The notes below the pieces were generated by a model that was not told the DNA's origin, made no database searches, and saw nothing but the letters and a program-made list of their open reading frames with translations. Below are positions 1-10,490 of a stretch of 64,000 bases of DNA, piece after piece. The stretch lies in assembly GCA_009746045.1 (NCBI GenBank), contig RPFO01000027.1:5145146-5209145 (forward strand), given 5' to 3'. Position 1 is the stretch's first letter; every line of letters starts with the position of its first letter. Origin of the DNA: Mesostigma viride. Its lineage: Eukaryota; Streptophyta; Mesostigmatophyceae; Mesostigmatales; Mesostigmataceae. The translations under genes were made by a program, and so were the position numbers.

Positions 1-81
1 TTAGCAGCTCAACGGACGACCGGTGATGAAAGGGTTTCATCATCTACTCCCAGACGTCAACTATTTGGAGATACCACCTTA

Positions 82-1720
82 ATGTCTGCTTCCCGCAGAT
101 ATTCGCTGTCGGTCGGCCCAAAGTTCTCCATCTTGCCCCTCGGTGTGCAACCAGGCGAGCCCTCCTTGCGTGGCACTGGTAGAGGTGGACCACGGTTCTC
201 CAACGTGGAGGACACGCGTTCGCCAGCACCCGAATACGGTTCGGCTATTCGTTTTGGCTACAACACGGTGCCGGGGCGAGACGGCACTCGGCTAGCGGCT
301 GACGAGCTGACAGCGGAGAAAATTCGATTACAACATGAACGTGAGGAAGCTGCGAGAGCTAGAAGTGTGGCGGAAGCGCTGGAGAAGAGTGTGGGTAGGA
401 CTATTGCGCGTGTGCAGCAACTTGAGTCGCAAGGGCAGGCGGGCGATGGAGAGTCTGTTTTCGTGGATCAACCGTCTCCAACACTGGGTATACGAAGGGT
501 ATATGCGGCTGACGCTCCTTTTGTTGATGAAGGGACAGATGCACAGGGGCATGAGCCTCCACGGCTCTCGGTGGCTGCGACATTGCCGGGAGTCAGAATG
601 CACCACCGCCCCAGTGATGGAGCTCACGTCTTTGTATCCTCGTACTGTTCCTTTCCCAAGGTGGAGTCGGTAGACAAGCTATCGCTGACCAACCTTACCC
701 ATCGCAGCTTCGACCATTTCTCCACCAAGTTTCAGGATGTCTTCGCTATTCACTTCGCCAACTACGGGCCCAAGGCAGAGGAACGTCTCACGATGGACAT
801 CCAGAAGAGAATGGTTAGGCAGCGGATGAGTGACAGTGCCAGCGACCGTTTTGATGAGTTTTTGCGTTCTGTGGCTGGACGTGCGTGTACCGACCTCCCT
901 CTCTCTATTGGGCTTTCGCCGGTTTCTGTTACCCCAGGATCAGCTTCGCATGGATCGGGACGCACTGGCTAACTGTACACAGGCTGGTTTGACGCTGCCA
1001 CAGTTCGTGGAGCAATTCACCAACCTTAGAGCCAAGATTCCCCAATGCTCTGACGCAGAGGCGCTTCACAGACTCCTGCATGGCATGGCTCCCCACGTGC
1101 GACTGGATGTGGACAAGCACTTCTCCCAGTTCGACTACGTGGACTGGCAATGGGACAAGGTGTTGTCTTATGTGCTCACCCTCTGTCGTGTGCCTGCTTT
1201 TTCTGTCAAGTGGGAGCCTGTGGCCACGCCAGTGCCACCCATCAAGAAGTCCCTGAACCAGCTGGATGACCTCCTGGGGGAGCTCAATGCCTTGGATCCC
1301 ACCCAGGGTAACTGTTTTATCTGCAACCAGCCAGGTCACTTTGCACGGGACTGCCCTAGACGGGACCAGTTTCCCCCTGCCACGAGAGGACCTTTTGGCG
1401 CCTTACCATCTCCCAGGCCACCCAGCCTTCCTCCTGGCGTTCCTGCTGGCGATCACCGGATGCAGCCAGGGTTCCAGCCCAACTTCCAGCCCTCTGGGAG
1501 GTTCCAGTCCCGCGCTCGACCCTTCAGCAGACAGGATAAGCGTAGGATGGTGAACGCTCTCATGCAGCTGCTGGCAGATGAGGAGGATGGGGGGACGAGG
1601 ATGAGCCTCCAGCACCACCTGAGCAGCTTCCACCATCAAGCAGTGGAGCACTCCCAGACCCACCTGAGTCAAAAAACTAGTTGGGTCCCCAGGTCATCCT
1701 TCTGTCATGGCCAGGTCTGA
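82..1720 (+). pseudogene. gag of the chromovirus, frameshifted
   Basis: Reading starts at ATG 82 and runs open to 972. The similarity then moves to another frame (open 830-1720), so there is a frameshift at about 880-960. The N-terminal part has a charged, probably coiled-coil stretch (about 302-430). The second part reads as a capsid-like helical region followed by a single retroviral CCHC knuckle, C-x2-C-x4-H-x4-C, at about 1313-1354, and a Pro/Arg-rich tail. This structural polyprotein would assemble the particle and bind element RNA. Function is lost in this copy unless the break is an assembly error. Confidence 0.8.
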
Positions 1721-2324
1721 CCTGCCTGCTGTTGACGTTAGGCCAGTGAACACTGTGGGTGCTTCTGACCCTGCTGTCCCTGTGGGTCCTCCTGTACCAG
1801 GTCACTTACTCAAGTTTCAGGCTAGGCTCCTCAACGTGCCAGTTCCATTGGCTCAACCAGCTTGCTTGTTTATGATTGATTCTGGTGCTGGCAGTAATTA
1901 TATTGCTGCATCCTTGGTGCAGGAGTTGAAGTTGCCTGTGTTGGCCCACCCCACACCTGTCATGGTGCAGTATTCTGATGGCAGGAGAAGCTGCTCACCT
2001 GGCTATGTGCAGCTCATCTTCCAAGTTTGTTCATCCCAGACTTTGGAAGTGACAGCAGATGTCATTCCCCTCACGGCAGCAGATGTGATTTTGGGGATCC
2101 CATGGTTGTCTGACACCAATCCTGCTATTTCTTGGCCTGACAGGGTGGTCCAGTTCAAGGATGGGACCGTGTGGGATGCTACCTGTGTGTTGTCAGGGGG
2201 GAGAAGAACAGCCACTGAGTGCTGTTCCTCACAGACAGCCGTCAATGATGGCAAGGGAGGGGAAGCAGGTGCGAAAGGGTGGATCAAGAGCCGACTTTGG
2301 AAGAGAAACGGGCTGCCCTACTGA
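1707..2324 (+). pseudogene. aspartic protease domain of pol
   Basis: The open frame contains a hydrophobic stretch followed by Asp-Ser-Gly-Ala (about 1876-1887), the catalytic D-S/T-G of retropepsin-like proteases, and a downstream hydrophobic segment ending in ILGIPWL, matching the second conserved block of the family. It overlaps the end of gag and the start of the RT frame and is in a different frame from both. It would cleave the Gag-Pol polyprotein. Confidence 0.8.
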
Positions 2325-4690
2325 AGCATGTGTGGTCTGCCAAGCATACTCTGTCTTATTTGGCCACCTATCCAGCGGAACACATCTTTTTCCTGCATTT
2401 GGTGCCTAATGAACCTGAGTCTGCTAGTGGTCATTCTGTCAATGCTGTCAGTTCTACTGTCACCACTGAGCAACAACAACAGCATGATGCCTTGTTGGAC
2501 AGGTATGGAGCCATCTTTGAGGACAAGATGCCCCAGTATCCTCCTGAGGGACCCATCACACATGTCATCAAGTTGGTAGAGGGTGCTCGTCCTCCTTTTG
2601 TGCCTATGTATAGGATGGGCCCTGCAGAGATGGCAGAGCTGAAGACCATACTTATTGGCCTGTTGGAGGCTGGTCTGATCCTCCCAGCTAACAGCCCTTT
2701 CAGTTCTGGGTGTTTGCTTGTACCCAAGCATGATGGGGGGTGGAGGTTGTGCATTGACCTGAGGGGACTGAACAAGGTGACTGTCAAGTCCAGGTACCCT
2801 CTGCCCAGAATTGATGAGTTGCTGGAGAGGACTGCAGGAGCTGCCTTCTTTACCAAGTTTGACCTCAGGCATGCTTTCTGGCAGATCAGGGTGGCTACTG
2901 AGGACATCCCCAAGACGGCCTTTTCTACCCCATGGGGACAGTTCCAGTGGACGTAATGCCCATGGGTGCCTCTAACAGTCCTGCCACCATGCAGATGTTT
3001 GTCAATGCCATCTTTGGCCACCTGACTGGAAATGCCCTTCCGCAGATCTCACCTGACCTTCGCAACCCCAGGTTCAAGGACATTGCCCACTTGTGTGACA
3101 CTACCAGGGTGGTCTTCAGGACTTGTGTGGTCGTCTACCTGGACGACATTCTGGTACACTCTCGTACCTTCAGGGAGCATCTGGAGAACGTGGAAGAGGT
3201 CCTTAAGGTGATCCAGCAGTATCATCTGTCGGTGAAGAGGTCCAAGGTGGAGTGGGGCCAAGAGGTGAAGTTTCTGGGCTACCAGCTGAGCGCTGCAGGT
3301 ATGACTCCTGAGGCCAGCAAGGTCTCTGCTGTTTTGGAGTGGCCTGTGTTGAAGTCAGTTCAGGATGTCAGATCCTTTCTGGGCCTGGTGGGCTGGTACC
3401 GACGGTTCATCCCTGACATGGCGGCCATCTCTGGTCCCCTGTTAGCCCTGCTCAAGAAGGATGTTCCCTTTGAGTGGACTGCAGCATGCCAGCAAGCTTT
3501 TGATGTGTTGAAGCAGAAGCTTACCACTGCTCCCTTACTGGTGGGCCCCAACCCAGACTTGCCATACCAGGTTAGGTCTGATGCCTCACAGGGTGCTATT
3601 GGGCAGTACTAATGCAAGATCAGGTAATGGCCCTCAACCAGTGGAATACATGTCCAGGAGTATGACGTCTGCAGAACGTAACTACCCTGTTCATGAGCAG
3701 GAGCTGCTGGGGTTGGTGGTGGCCTGTCACAAGTGGGAACACCTACTGAAGGGGGCTCAGTTTTCTGTGGCCAGCAGCGCCAGGGATGGGCAGGGCAACG
3801 AGTCTATTACTCTGATGACTGATCACAGGCCCTTGGTACATGTGTTGGAACAGACCCGGATGAGTAAGAGGATGGCTGGATGGATGGAGTTCCTGGGGGG
3901 GTTTGGACCTTTCTCTGTGAGGTACATTCCTGGTACGCAGAATGTGGTGCCTGACGCCCTGTCCAGGAGGAGGGATTTGATGGGGAGTTTTCATGAGGAC
4001 TTGGACATCTGTGCTGCCCTGATTTCTGTGGTAGAGTGTGGAGCCTTGACTAGAGCTCAGGCCAACAACCAGAAGGTTTCTCAACTGTTGACACCACCTG
4101 TAGGGAATAACGGTGGTCCCGTGATGCTCATCGACCAGGGCTCTGTCCCAGAGTTGACAGGCGTCCAGGAGGGTGTCCAGTCACTGTCTGACAGTCTTAG
4201 GAGAATTCCTGAAGGTGTGGTGCCCACTCCCACAGTGCAGCCAGGTGAGGGAGACCCTGCTAGGCGCAGCAGAGGTAGACCCAGGAAGTGGGTCATGGAC
4301 CCTGTGTTGGTAGGCCGGTCCAAGGTGTTGGCCTCTCAGGTGATGGCAAGGTCAAAAGGGCCTATAGCTACTACTGTCTCATCCAAGCAGTTGGTGGCTA
4401 GCCCTGGGCAGGAAGAGGAGATGCAGATGCAGCCCCTGGGACCTGACAAGGACCTGGTGTTGCCTAATCCTTTAAATATTTCCCTGCTGGACGTCATCAA
4501 GGCCTTCACCAAGACGGAGGACATGGCTACTGCAGCTATCCAGAGGGGCAACTTTGGCAATAGACCTGTAGAATACTGGGAGGGCGTTCTGTATGTTCAC
4601 ACTCATGATGCAGAGCACACGGTGACTAGAAAAGTGTATGTGCCTGAGATGGCCATCCCACAGTGTTACATTGTTTCCATGACGATGTAA
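2279..4690 (+). pseudogene. reverse transcriptase and RNase H of pol, frameshifted
   Basis: RT motifs appear in order: LCIDLRGLNKVT, FTKFDLRHAFWQI, then (after a frame break near 2940) a SNSPATMQ block and the catalytic YLDD at about 3136-3147, followed by the thumb/connection motif FLGLVGWYRRFI. A further frame break near 3600 leads into RNase H (DASQGAIG, YPVHEQELL, TDHRPL, PGTQNVVPDALSRR). An unusual feature is about 30 extra residues between the fingers/palm block and YLDD (about 3028-3125), where most Ty3 RTs are contiguous. The region after RNase H (about 3985-4660) is Pro/Gly-rich spacer. Not expressible as one protein. Confidence 0.88.
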
Positions 4691-6038
4691 CTGCATGTCA
4701 TCCTGGTTATGCTAAGCTACTTCATGAGGTGCAGCAGAGGTTTTGGTGGCCTGGCCTTTATCAGGATGTTAAGGCCTATGTGGATTCCTGTGACTCCTGC
4801 CAGAGAAATAAGGTCAGGAACCAAGCCACGCCCATCTTTCCCATGGCTATGCCATACCCCTGCGCCCTTGGATCAGTGTGACTATGGATTTTATCTGTGG
4901 TCTTCCCATGTCAGATGGTGGCAATGACAGGATCCTAGTAGTCATGGACAGGCTGTCCAGGATGTGCCACCTGATTCCTTGCAATACTCATCTCACCGCT
5001 GCACAGTGTGTGGATTTGTTTATGAAGGAGATCTACCGTCTGCACGGCATGCCTAGAGTGATCATCACTGATCAGGACCCCCTCTGGCTGTCAGGGTTTT
5101 GGAAGTCATTCTTTGACATCCTAGACACTAAGCTGGCATTCGGTGTGGCCTACAGGTGTGCCAGTACTGGGGCGGTGGAGAGGATGAACAGAATTGTCAG
5201 GGAGTGTCAAAAGCACTATTGTACACACGACAACAAGGACTGGGACAAGAAGATACCTTTCATAGAGTTCGCAATCAACAACTCTCCTCTGGCTCCTCAC
5301 CAGATGTCCCCCTTCGTGATCTGCAATGGCCAGTGCCCCTTGACACCATTCGACTTGGAACTGCCTGACAGAGACGCTGAAGGCCCTTTCCAGCGACGTC
5401 TTGGTTCAGTCCAGCAGTTGTTGGCTTCCTTCCAGGAGGCTCACAGCATTGTGGCTACCCAGCTGTTGAGGACACAGGACAAGTACCTGACTAACGCCTG
5501 GCAGCAAACAGTGGCCAGTCATTCCTTTGTAGCTCCTGGGGACTTGGTGTTGTTGGAAGCCAACAGAGTGCTGCCTGAGAAGGAGCAATGCAGGAAACTG
5601 CAACCACTCTGGTTGGGTCCTTACCCAGTGTTGGCCACCTTTCACTATGGTACCGTGGTTCAGGTCCAGGTGCCTTCTCACTGGAAGCTCAGGAATAATA
5701 TTTTCCACCTAGCACAGCTGAAACTGTACAAGCGTAACACCTTGCCAGGCAGATTGTCTGCCCCCTTGCCTTATGAGTTGGATTCAGAGGGGGAGAAGAT
5801 CTATGAAGTGGAGCGGTTGTTGGCTCACAGGGTGAAGGGGAAAGGTCGTACTAAACAGCTGCAGTTTAAGGTACACTGGAAGGGAGAGCTAGAGGTGACT
5901 GCTACGTGGCTGTGGCTGTCTGATCTCACCAATAGTCACTCTGCTGTACTAGATTACTGTCAGCGTCATGGGATCACCTTGCCTGAGTGGTACGTCATGG
6001 GCTCTGAGCAGAGTGCTCCCCTTCATAGCTCCCAGTGA
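4663..6038 (+). pseudogene. integrase with C-terminal chromodomain
   Basis: The first part (4663-4881) carries the HHCC zinc-binding region (HPGYAKLLHEV ... CDSCQ). The catalytic core continues in a different frame from 4878: DFICGLP (first Asp), VIITDQDPLW (second Asp) and GAVERMNR (Glu) make up the D,D-35-E site. A GPY-like block (PLWLGPYPV) follows. The C-terminal 60 residues (EKIYEVERLLAHR ... FKVHWKG ... TWLWLSDL) are a chromodomain, which in chromoviruses directs integration to marked chromatin. A single frameshift near 4870 separates the zinc region from the core. Confidence 0.9.
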
Positions 6039-6087
6039 GCACTGCTAACGCCTCCTTTTTGGTGCTGTGTGTCTGTGGTTGCCAGCC

Positions 6088-7278
6088 ATGGCAGACTCCC
6101 ATCCTGAGGGGCCACCCAGGCCACCTGCCCCACTCCAGGAAGACCCTGGATTCGTGGAGGGCCATTTTCTCAACCTATTCCAGCGGATGGTCCATGACCA
6201 GCAGCGACACGAGCAGCGACACGGGGCCCTTATCTCCAGGTTGATTCATGTGGAGGATTTGGTGACCCAGATGGCAGCACATTTGAGGGCGGGGCACCTT
6301 CCACTGGTGGGTTCTGATAGGCCTGCAGCCTTGGAGGCCCAGGTAGCTCAGGAGGTTATACCCACCATGGTGACCTCAGTCCCCTCCCCTACGGAGGCTC
6401 CTCCGCCCTCTAAGGTGGTGGTACACTTGCCCAGGTCTGTTGTCCCAACGAAACAGGTGGAGCAGTACTTGGACCACCGTAAATGTACCCCTGAACAGTG
6501 CGAGTGGTGTAAATCCTTGTACACAGCCATGAAGGCCCTCGACCAGACAGTGGTGGAGGAGGGTGAACTAGTACCCGAGGGTATGGTAGAGTTGGCCCTG
6601 GACTGTCTGCCCCCCAGTCTTTGTGAGATTGGTTCACCCATGGTGGCTTATATTATGCACACCGTCTTTGCAGTGTACCCGTGGCCTTCGTTTGACATGA
6701 GGCCGGTGGAGGGCCAGGACCTGATGGCAGCTCTGCCCAGTGATCTGAGACTCGCCTTTGCAGAGCTCCAGCCAGTGGGTTACTCCCAGACCTATACTGA
6801 GCTGTTAGAGCAAGCTGTTCAGCAGGGAGAGTTTGACATGACTCCGTCGTCCAGCTGCTCTGTGATGTCATGTTTTCCACACAAGGACAGCACAGTTTTC
6901 GTGGGGCTGCAGTTACCAAAGTTCCCTAACGAGCTGAGAGCCAGGCTCACACCCTTGAGAGTGCTGGTACCCATCTTGGGGGCCAGGTGGGGGCCTATCA
7001 AGGCCTTTCTACAGCTGTGGTGGGCCTACAGCAGCTGGCTATGTCGCCATAAGACTGCCAGTGGCTGGGTCTTCGACCCCCTCCGACAGGCTGTGGTTAC
7101 TCTGGCCTATCCTGCCCAGTGCAGTAGGTTTTCAGCTGAGTTGGGCAAGGCTGCTGAGACCTGCATGGCTATCCAGGTCAGCAGGAACTGGCCAGATCTG
7201 GTGTCCATGGTGGAGCATTTCCCAGTGTTTGGAACGAGGGGGAAGGACACGAAGAAGGGGGATTGGTTCACTTTGTGA
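6088..7278 (+). CDS. Extra 3' ORF of the chromovirus, unknown function
   Basis: An uninterrupted 396-codon frame starts at ATG 6088 (an in-frame GTG lies at 6067), about 50 bases after the integrase stop, and ends 384 bases before the 3' LTR. The protein starts with a Pro-rich stretch, then a charged helical segment (HDQQRHEQRHG), a small C-x4-C-x2-C cluster (CTPEQCEWC) and a Trp-rich segment near residue 310. I see no signal peptide or clear membrane anchor, so it does not look like an envelope gene. It stays open while pol is broken, which suggests either more recent constraint or luck. No family recognised. Confidence 0.6.
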   Translation: MADSHPEGPPRPPAPLQEDPGFVEGHFLNLFQRMVHDQQRHEQRHGALISRLIHVEDLVTQMAAHLRAGHLPLVGSDRPAALEAQVAQEVIPTMVTSVPSPTEAPPPSKVVVHLPRSVVPTKQVEQYLDHRKCTPEQCEWCKSLYTAMKALDQTVVEEGELVPEGMVELALDCLPPSLCEIGSPMVAYIMHTVFAVYPWPSFDMRPVEGQDLMAALPSDLRLAFAELQPVGYSQTYTELLEQAVQQGEFDMTPSSSCSVMSCFPHKDSTVFVGLQLPKFPNELRARLTPLRVLVPILGARWGPIKAFLQLWWAYSSWLCRHKTASGWVFDPLRQAVVTLAYPAQCSRFSAELGKAAETCMAIQVSRNWPDLVSMVEHFPVFGTRGKDTKKGDWFTL

Positions 7279-7648
7279 AGGGTTTCCAGGATGGTTGGAG
7301 ATGGGGCTGTGGAGTGAGGTGGGGATCCAGAATGGAGGAGGCCAGTTCTGATGTCCAGTCCAGATTTCCAGTAATGACAGTTCTGAGTTCCTGACAGTCT
7401 TGCAGTTGTATTATCCAGGCATGGTTGCCTGTGTGTGTTAGTCACTTGATAACAATTCATCAGTGGGTGAAATTGTCTTATTCAGGATTGACCATGGTCA
7501 GATGATAATGAGATAGGAGGCCCCTTTGGGGATGTAAAAACCCACTTGCTTGTCCCAAGAGGTGGTGGACTTCCTGTTTATTGTTGTGTTGTTTTGTAGA
7601 GGTTGTTGTTTTATTCTTCTTGGCTTCTAGGAACTGGGAGTTCCTGTT

Positions 7649-7662
7649 TTGAGGGGGAGATA
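7649..7662 (+). promoter_or_regulatory. Polypurine tract of the chromovirus
   Basis: GAGGGGGAGA at 7651-7660 sits two bases before the LTR start and is the expected plus-strand primer site for reverse transcription. Confidence 0.75.
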
Positions 7663-8366
7663 TGTAACAACCAAATGTTACATCCAAAGTTTTCCTACTG
7701 ATTTATCTGATTATGAGTTCTTTAGGACAATTATTTGGGAAGTTAGGAGGCTGCGACGTCTGATAGATAGTGTGCCTGCTGAGATCTGCAGATATTATTG
7801 TTCTACCCTCATTGGTCGTGGCCTGATCCACGTAGGGTACTTTGCATGGTTGTGTTCAGTCAGTCATAGATTCTCATTAATACCGTTGCACCTGGTGGAT
7901 CTGGTTCCAGGTCATGGAGATTCTGTATGTGCTGGCTTTGTGTTGTGTTGAAGATTTGGAAGCTAAGATCTTATCTTGAGTGATTCTCACTTTTGATTGG
8001 TCCTTCCGAGTTAGGGCTGAGCCGACCCTGCGTGCATGATGATTTTTATCCAGTTTGTGGCGGCTGGAAACGTGTGCGTGTAAGAAAGCTAAAGCTATGG
8101 TGTAATTCAAGGGATTCCTTGTTTCATCAATCAAACAACCCTCGCTAAAAGTCAACTATAACTTCAACAGATAGTCGACTTGGATATAACATTGTCTGTT
8201 GTGTCTAACAAGGGTGGGGACTCATTCCCTTAACTGTTGAAGATCCATCTTCATTGCTTCTCTGGACGTGAAGTTATCTGTCGCGACTCCAACCCAGGTA
8301 TAAAGATCTTTTCACATCAATGTTGAAACTGAGGCTGTTGCAAACACAACATTTTTAGTCGTTACA
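7663..8366 (+). repeat. 3' LTR of the chromovirus (704 bp)
   Basis: It starts TGTAA just after the polypurine tract and ends TTACA, giving a perfect 5-base terminal inverted repeat with the canonical TG...CA ends. A TATA-like TATAAAG lies at about 8299. The partner LTR is outside the window, so identity between LTRs (age) and the target-site duplication cannot be read. Confidence 0.8.
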
Positions 8367-8760
8367 AGGGGAGGGGATATGCCCAAATGGCACTTTTCTG
8401 GAAACCATACCTATGCATGTGCTAAAAATCCAATTATGGTTGGGAACCATAAATATGATTTAAAAAAAAAATTCCAACCACTTGGGGGGGGTACTAGCCC
8501 CCACCAGATGCCGGTTACGCGCTAAAAATAGAAAAGGACGCTACTTTTGGCATATTTTCCCTAGGACAATGGGCAAACATATTTTTAAACAAAAAAAATA
8601 AAACAAATCATAAACACATGGAATCATGCCATATCTTATATTTTCAAATACTAGAGAGGGGGGGGACATGCAGCCCCAAATTTTCAGGTCATTCTGACAA
8701 GCGCAGCCCTATTTGATGGATATTCCTAGATTGCCACGTGGCAGCGCCAGACACTAGCAA
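8367..8760. repeat. AT-rich interspersed repeat, copy 1 (uninterrupted)
   Basis: Segments such as GCACTTTTCTGGAAA, GGGAACCATAAATATG, CCACTTGGGGG and AAAATAGAAAAG-GACGCTA recur in the same order at 12935-12999 plus 16787-17170, where a LINE splits them. No coding potential. This copy is the empty-site reference for that LINE insertion. Confidence 0.7.
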
Positions 8761-8765
8761 AAAGC

Positions 8766-9651
8766 TCATTCATCATCACTATAGGCCTCCCCAGGGTCGC
8801 AGTCTTGGCAGTACCACTCCCCCTTTTTTGGCACATTTTCAAGGGTGAGACCCGTGCACAGCATGTGGGCCCCCTGCACACAATCAGTGCCACCACAGAT
8901 GAGGAAGGGGTTGTGAGTTGTGTGTGTGGGGTCACCGCAGAACATGCACAGTCTAGCATCAACATCCATGTCATCCCCATCCTCATCCCCTGCCCCCCCC
9001 TCCTCATAGTGCACCCCCTTGCTGTATGTGCAGCGGTCCTGCTTGCCCTCCTTCCAGTGCCTTTTCTTCTTCTCTAACTTCCTTTTCATCTTGCGCCGCT
9101 TCCAGTCATGCTGCCCCTTGAGCTGCTGCTGCCACTCCCTCTTGGTGATGATGGTCCCCAGCTGCGCCTCGACAGCAGGGGTCACTGTCACACCCAGTTC
9201 CTCTGCATCCTCTAGCCACCACTGTTCACCGTGCTGCACGTGCAGTATGCCCATGCACCGCGCATGCACCTGCATGGTACAGCGCCCTGCCCCAAACCCG
9301 CCCTTCCCACCGGGGACAGCCCTGATCTGCTGGGAGTGCAGGAACTCATTCCTGTTGCTGCTGGCATCGTGGGTGCAGGCCTCTAGAATCTCCATCGTGG
9401 TGTACTTGGCCCAGACAGCCTTGACCAGCCCCAGCACATCCACCGTCACCCCCTGCGGCGTGCTCGCCACGACAGGCAGCCACGTGGTCCCACCCCACCC
9501 GGGAGTTGTGTCCCCCACCACAGAGCCACACCACTGCTGCTCAACATGCGGCTGGCTTGGATCCGCTTGCCGCACATAGTTAGGCCACTTCTCACACTCG
9601 CCGTGCTTGTTAAAGTAGTGCAGCAGTGCGTTGCCTAGTGCCCCCTTGCCG
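8766..9651 (-). CDS. PHD-finger protein (exon or single-exon gene)
   Basis: The frame is open from a likely splice acceptor (CTTCCAG, exon start about 9651) to the stop at 8766; a Met at 9575 gives 269 aa. The C-terminus is a PHD-type zinc finger: C-x2-C (CMFCGD), a C-x4-C pair, an H-x2-C (AHMLC) and a final WYCQDC, ending in an acidic tail. Upstream of it is a strongly basic Lys/Arg/Trp stretch (KRRKMKRKLEKKKRHW) and a second Cys/His cluster (RCTMQVHARCMGILH). PHD fingers usually read histone H3 tails. The location among retroelements and the lack of a visible first exon leave open that this is a gene carried by a transposon. Host gene or element gene is undecided. Confidence 0.6.
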
Positions 9652-10260
9652 GGACTGGAAGACGTGCCCTAGGATCTGCTGGCAGTGTACCCTTGGGCCG
9701 TCCCTCTGCTTACAGCAATTCTGTTTACAGCATTACAATCCCTTGTTCAGTTAGTGGGGTGGGGTGGGGTTGCAATTTTGCTGTATGCGTGAAGCAATGT
9801 GCGACACATGGCTTGATTATAGGTTGCACGCATGTTGCATGGGCACAATTAGATGTTGTTGCAAGTGGACAGACAATGGCATGGGCAGCAAGTGAGCAAG
9901 GCAGCTGAGTGGTACTCCTTTGTCACTGTCTCAAGTCTTATCTATGCTTACAGCAGCTAGCTCGTGCTATCAGGTGCATGATAATAGTGTACATAGCGGT
10001 GCGCCCCTCTGTTCCCCGCAATGCAACCCCCGGCTCACCATGCGGCACCATCTCTAGTTTCCCACAGGGACACGGCTGCTGCGTGGCACTTAGCTGGGGG
10101 CGGGGCCGCCCACGTGAGTCGGCGTAGCCGGGTTCGTGGCCGGTATGTCTCCTGCGGACGCGGGTGGGGGTGGGGGGTGGGGGTTGGGGTGGGGGTGGGG
10201 GTCATGGGGCTGTGGAGTGTTGTGCATTTTTTTTCCGGTGAAATGGGTGTTTTTTTATTT
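9652..10260. other. No gene seen; G-rich tract at 10164-10201
   Basis: I see no convincing exon. A GGGGT/GGGGGT-rich run at 10164-10201 (G-quadruplex prone) is the only distinctive sequence. The first exon(s) of the PHD-finger gene could lie here but are not recognisable. Confidence 0.4.
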
Positions 10261-10490
10261 CCAGTTAAGTTATCCCAGGTATGCCACTGATAGCCAAACA
10301 CCTAGTTGTGCCTAAATTGGGGCGCCCGCATAAATATGGCGCGCCCTGCGACCATGGTAGCCATTGTACTGAAGATATATCGGCGTCCGGCATGAGTGTA
10401 AAGACCTTATTCACTCCCATGAGTGCATGGAAGACTTCCAGTGGGCTGGGGGCATCATTTTTAGGGCCCGGGTCCCATACTTTGTGTTGT

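Larger units (their letters stand above)
1..8366 (+). mobile_element. Ty3/gypsy LTR retrotransposon (chromovirus), 5' end outside window
   Basis: The order gag (CCHC knuckle), aspartic protease, reverse transcriptase, RNase H, integrase, chromodomain is that of Ty3/gypsy chromoviruses. The element enters from the left edge, so the 5' LTR and primer binding site are not visible. The 3' LTR is 7663-8366. Successive domains lie in different frames (gag in two, then protease, RT in two, RNase H, integrase), so at least five frame breaks make this copy non-coding as read. The break pattern looks like small indels. The LINE ORF2 a few kb away is uninterrupted over 1183 codons, which argues against generally poor base calling. 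An additional ORF lies between integrase and the 3' LTR. Confidence 0.93.

Noticed and set aside
1-6038. Ty3 frame breaks as plain sequencing error
   Set aside because: Cannot be excluded, but 1183-codon and 457-codon LINE ORFs and all PARP-Deltex exons read cleanly, so pervasive indel error is unlikely.
6088-7278. Envelope gene in the chromovirus
   Set aside because: No signal peptide, no clear transmembrane anchor and no cleavage motif seen; left as unknown ORF.
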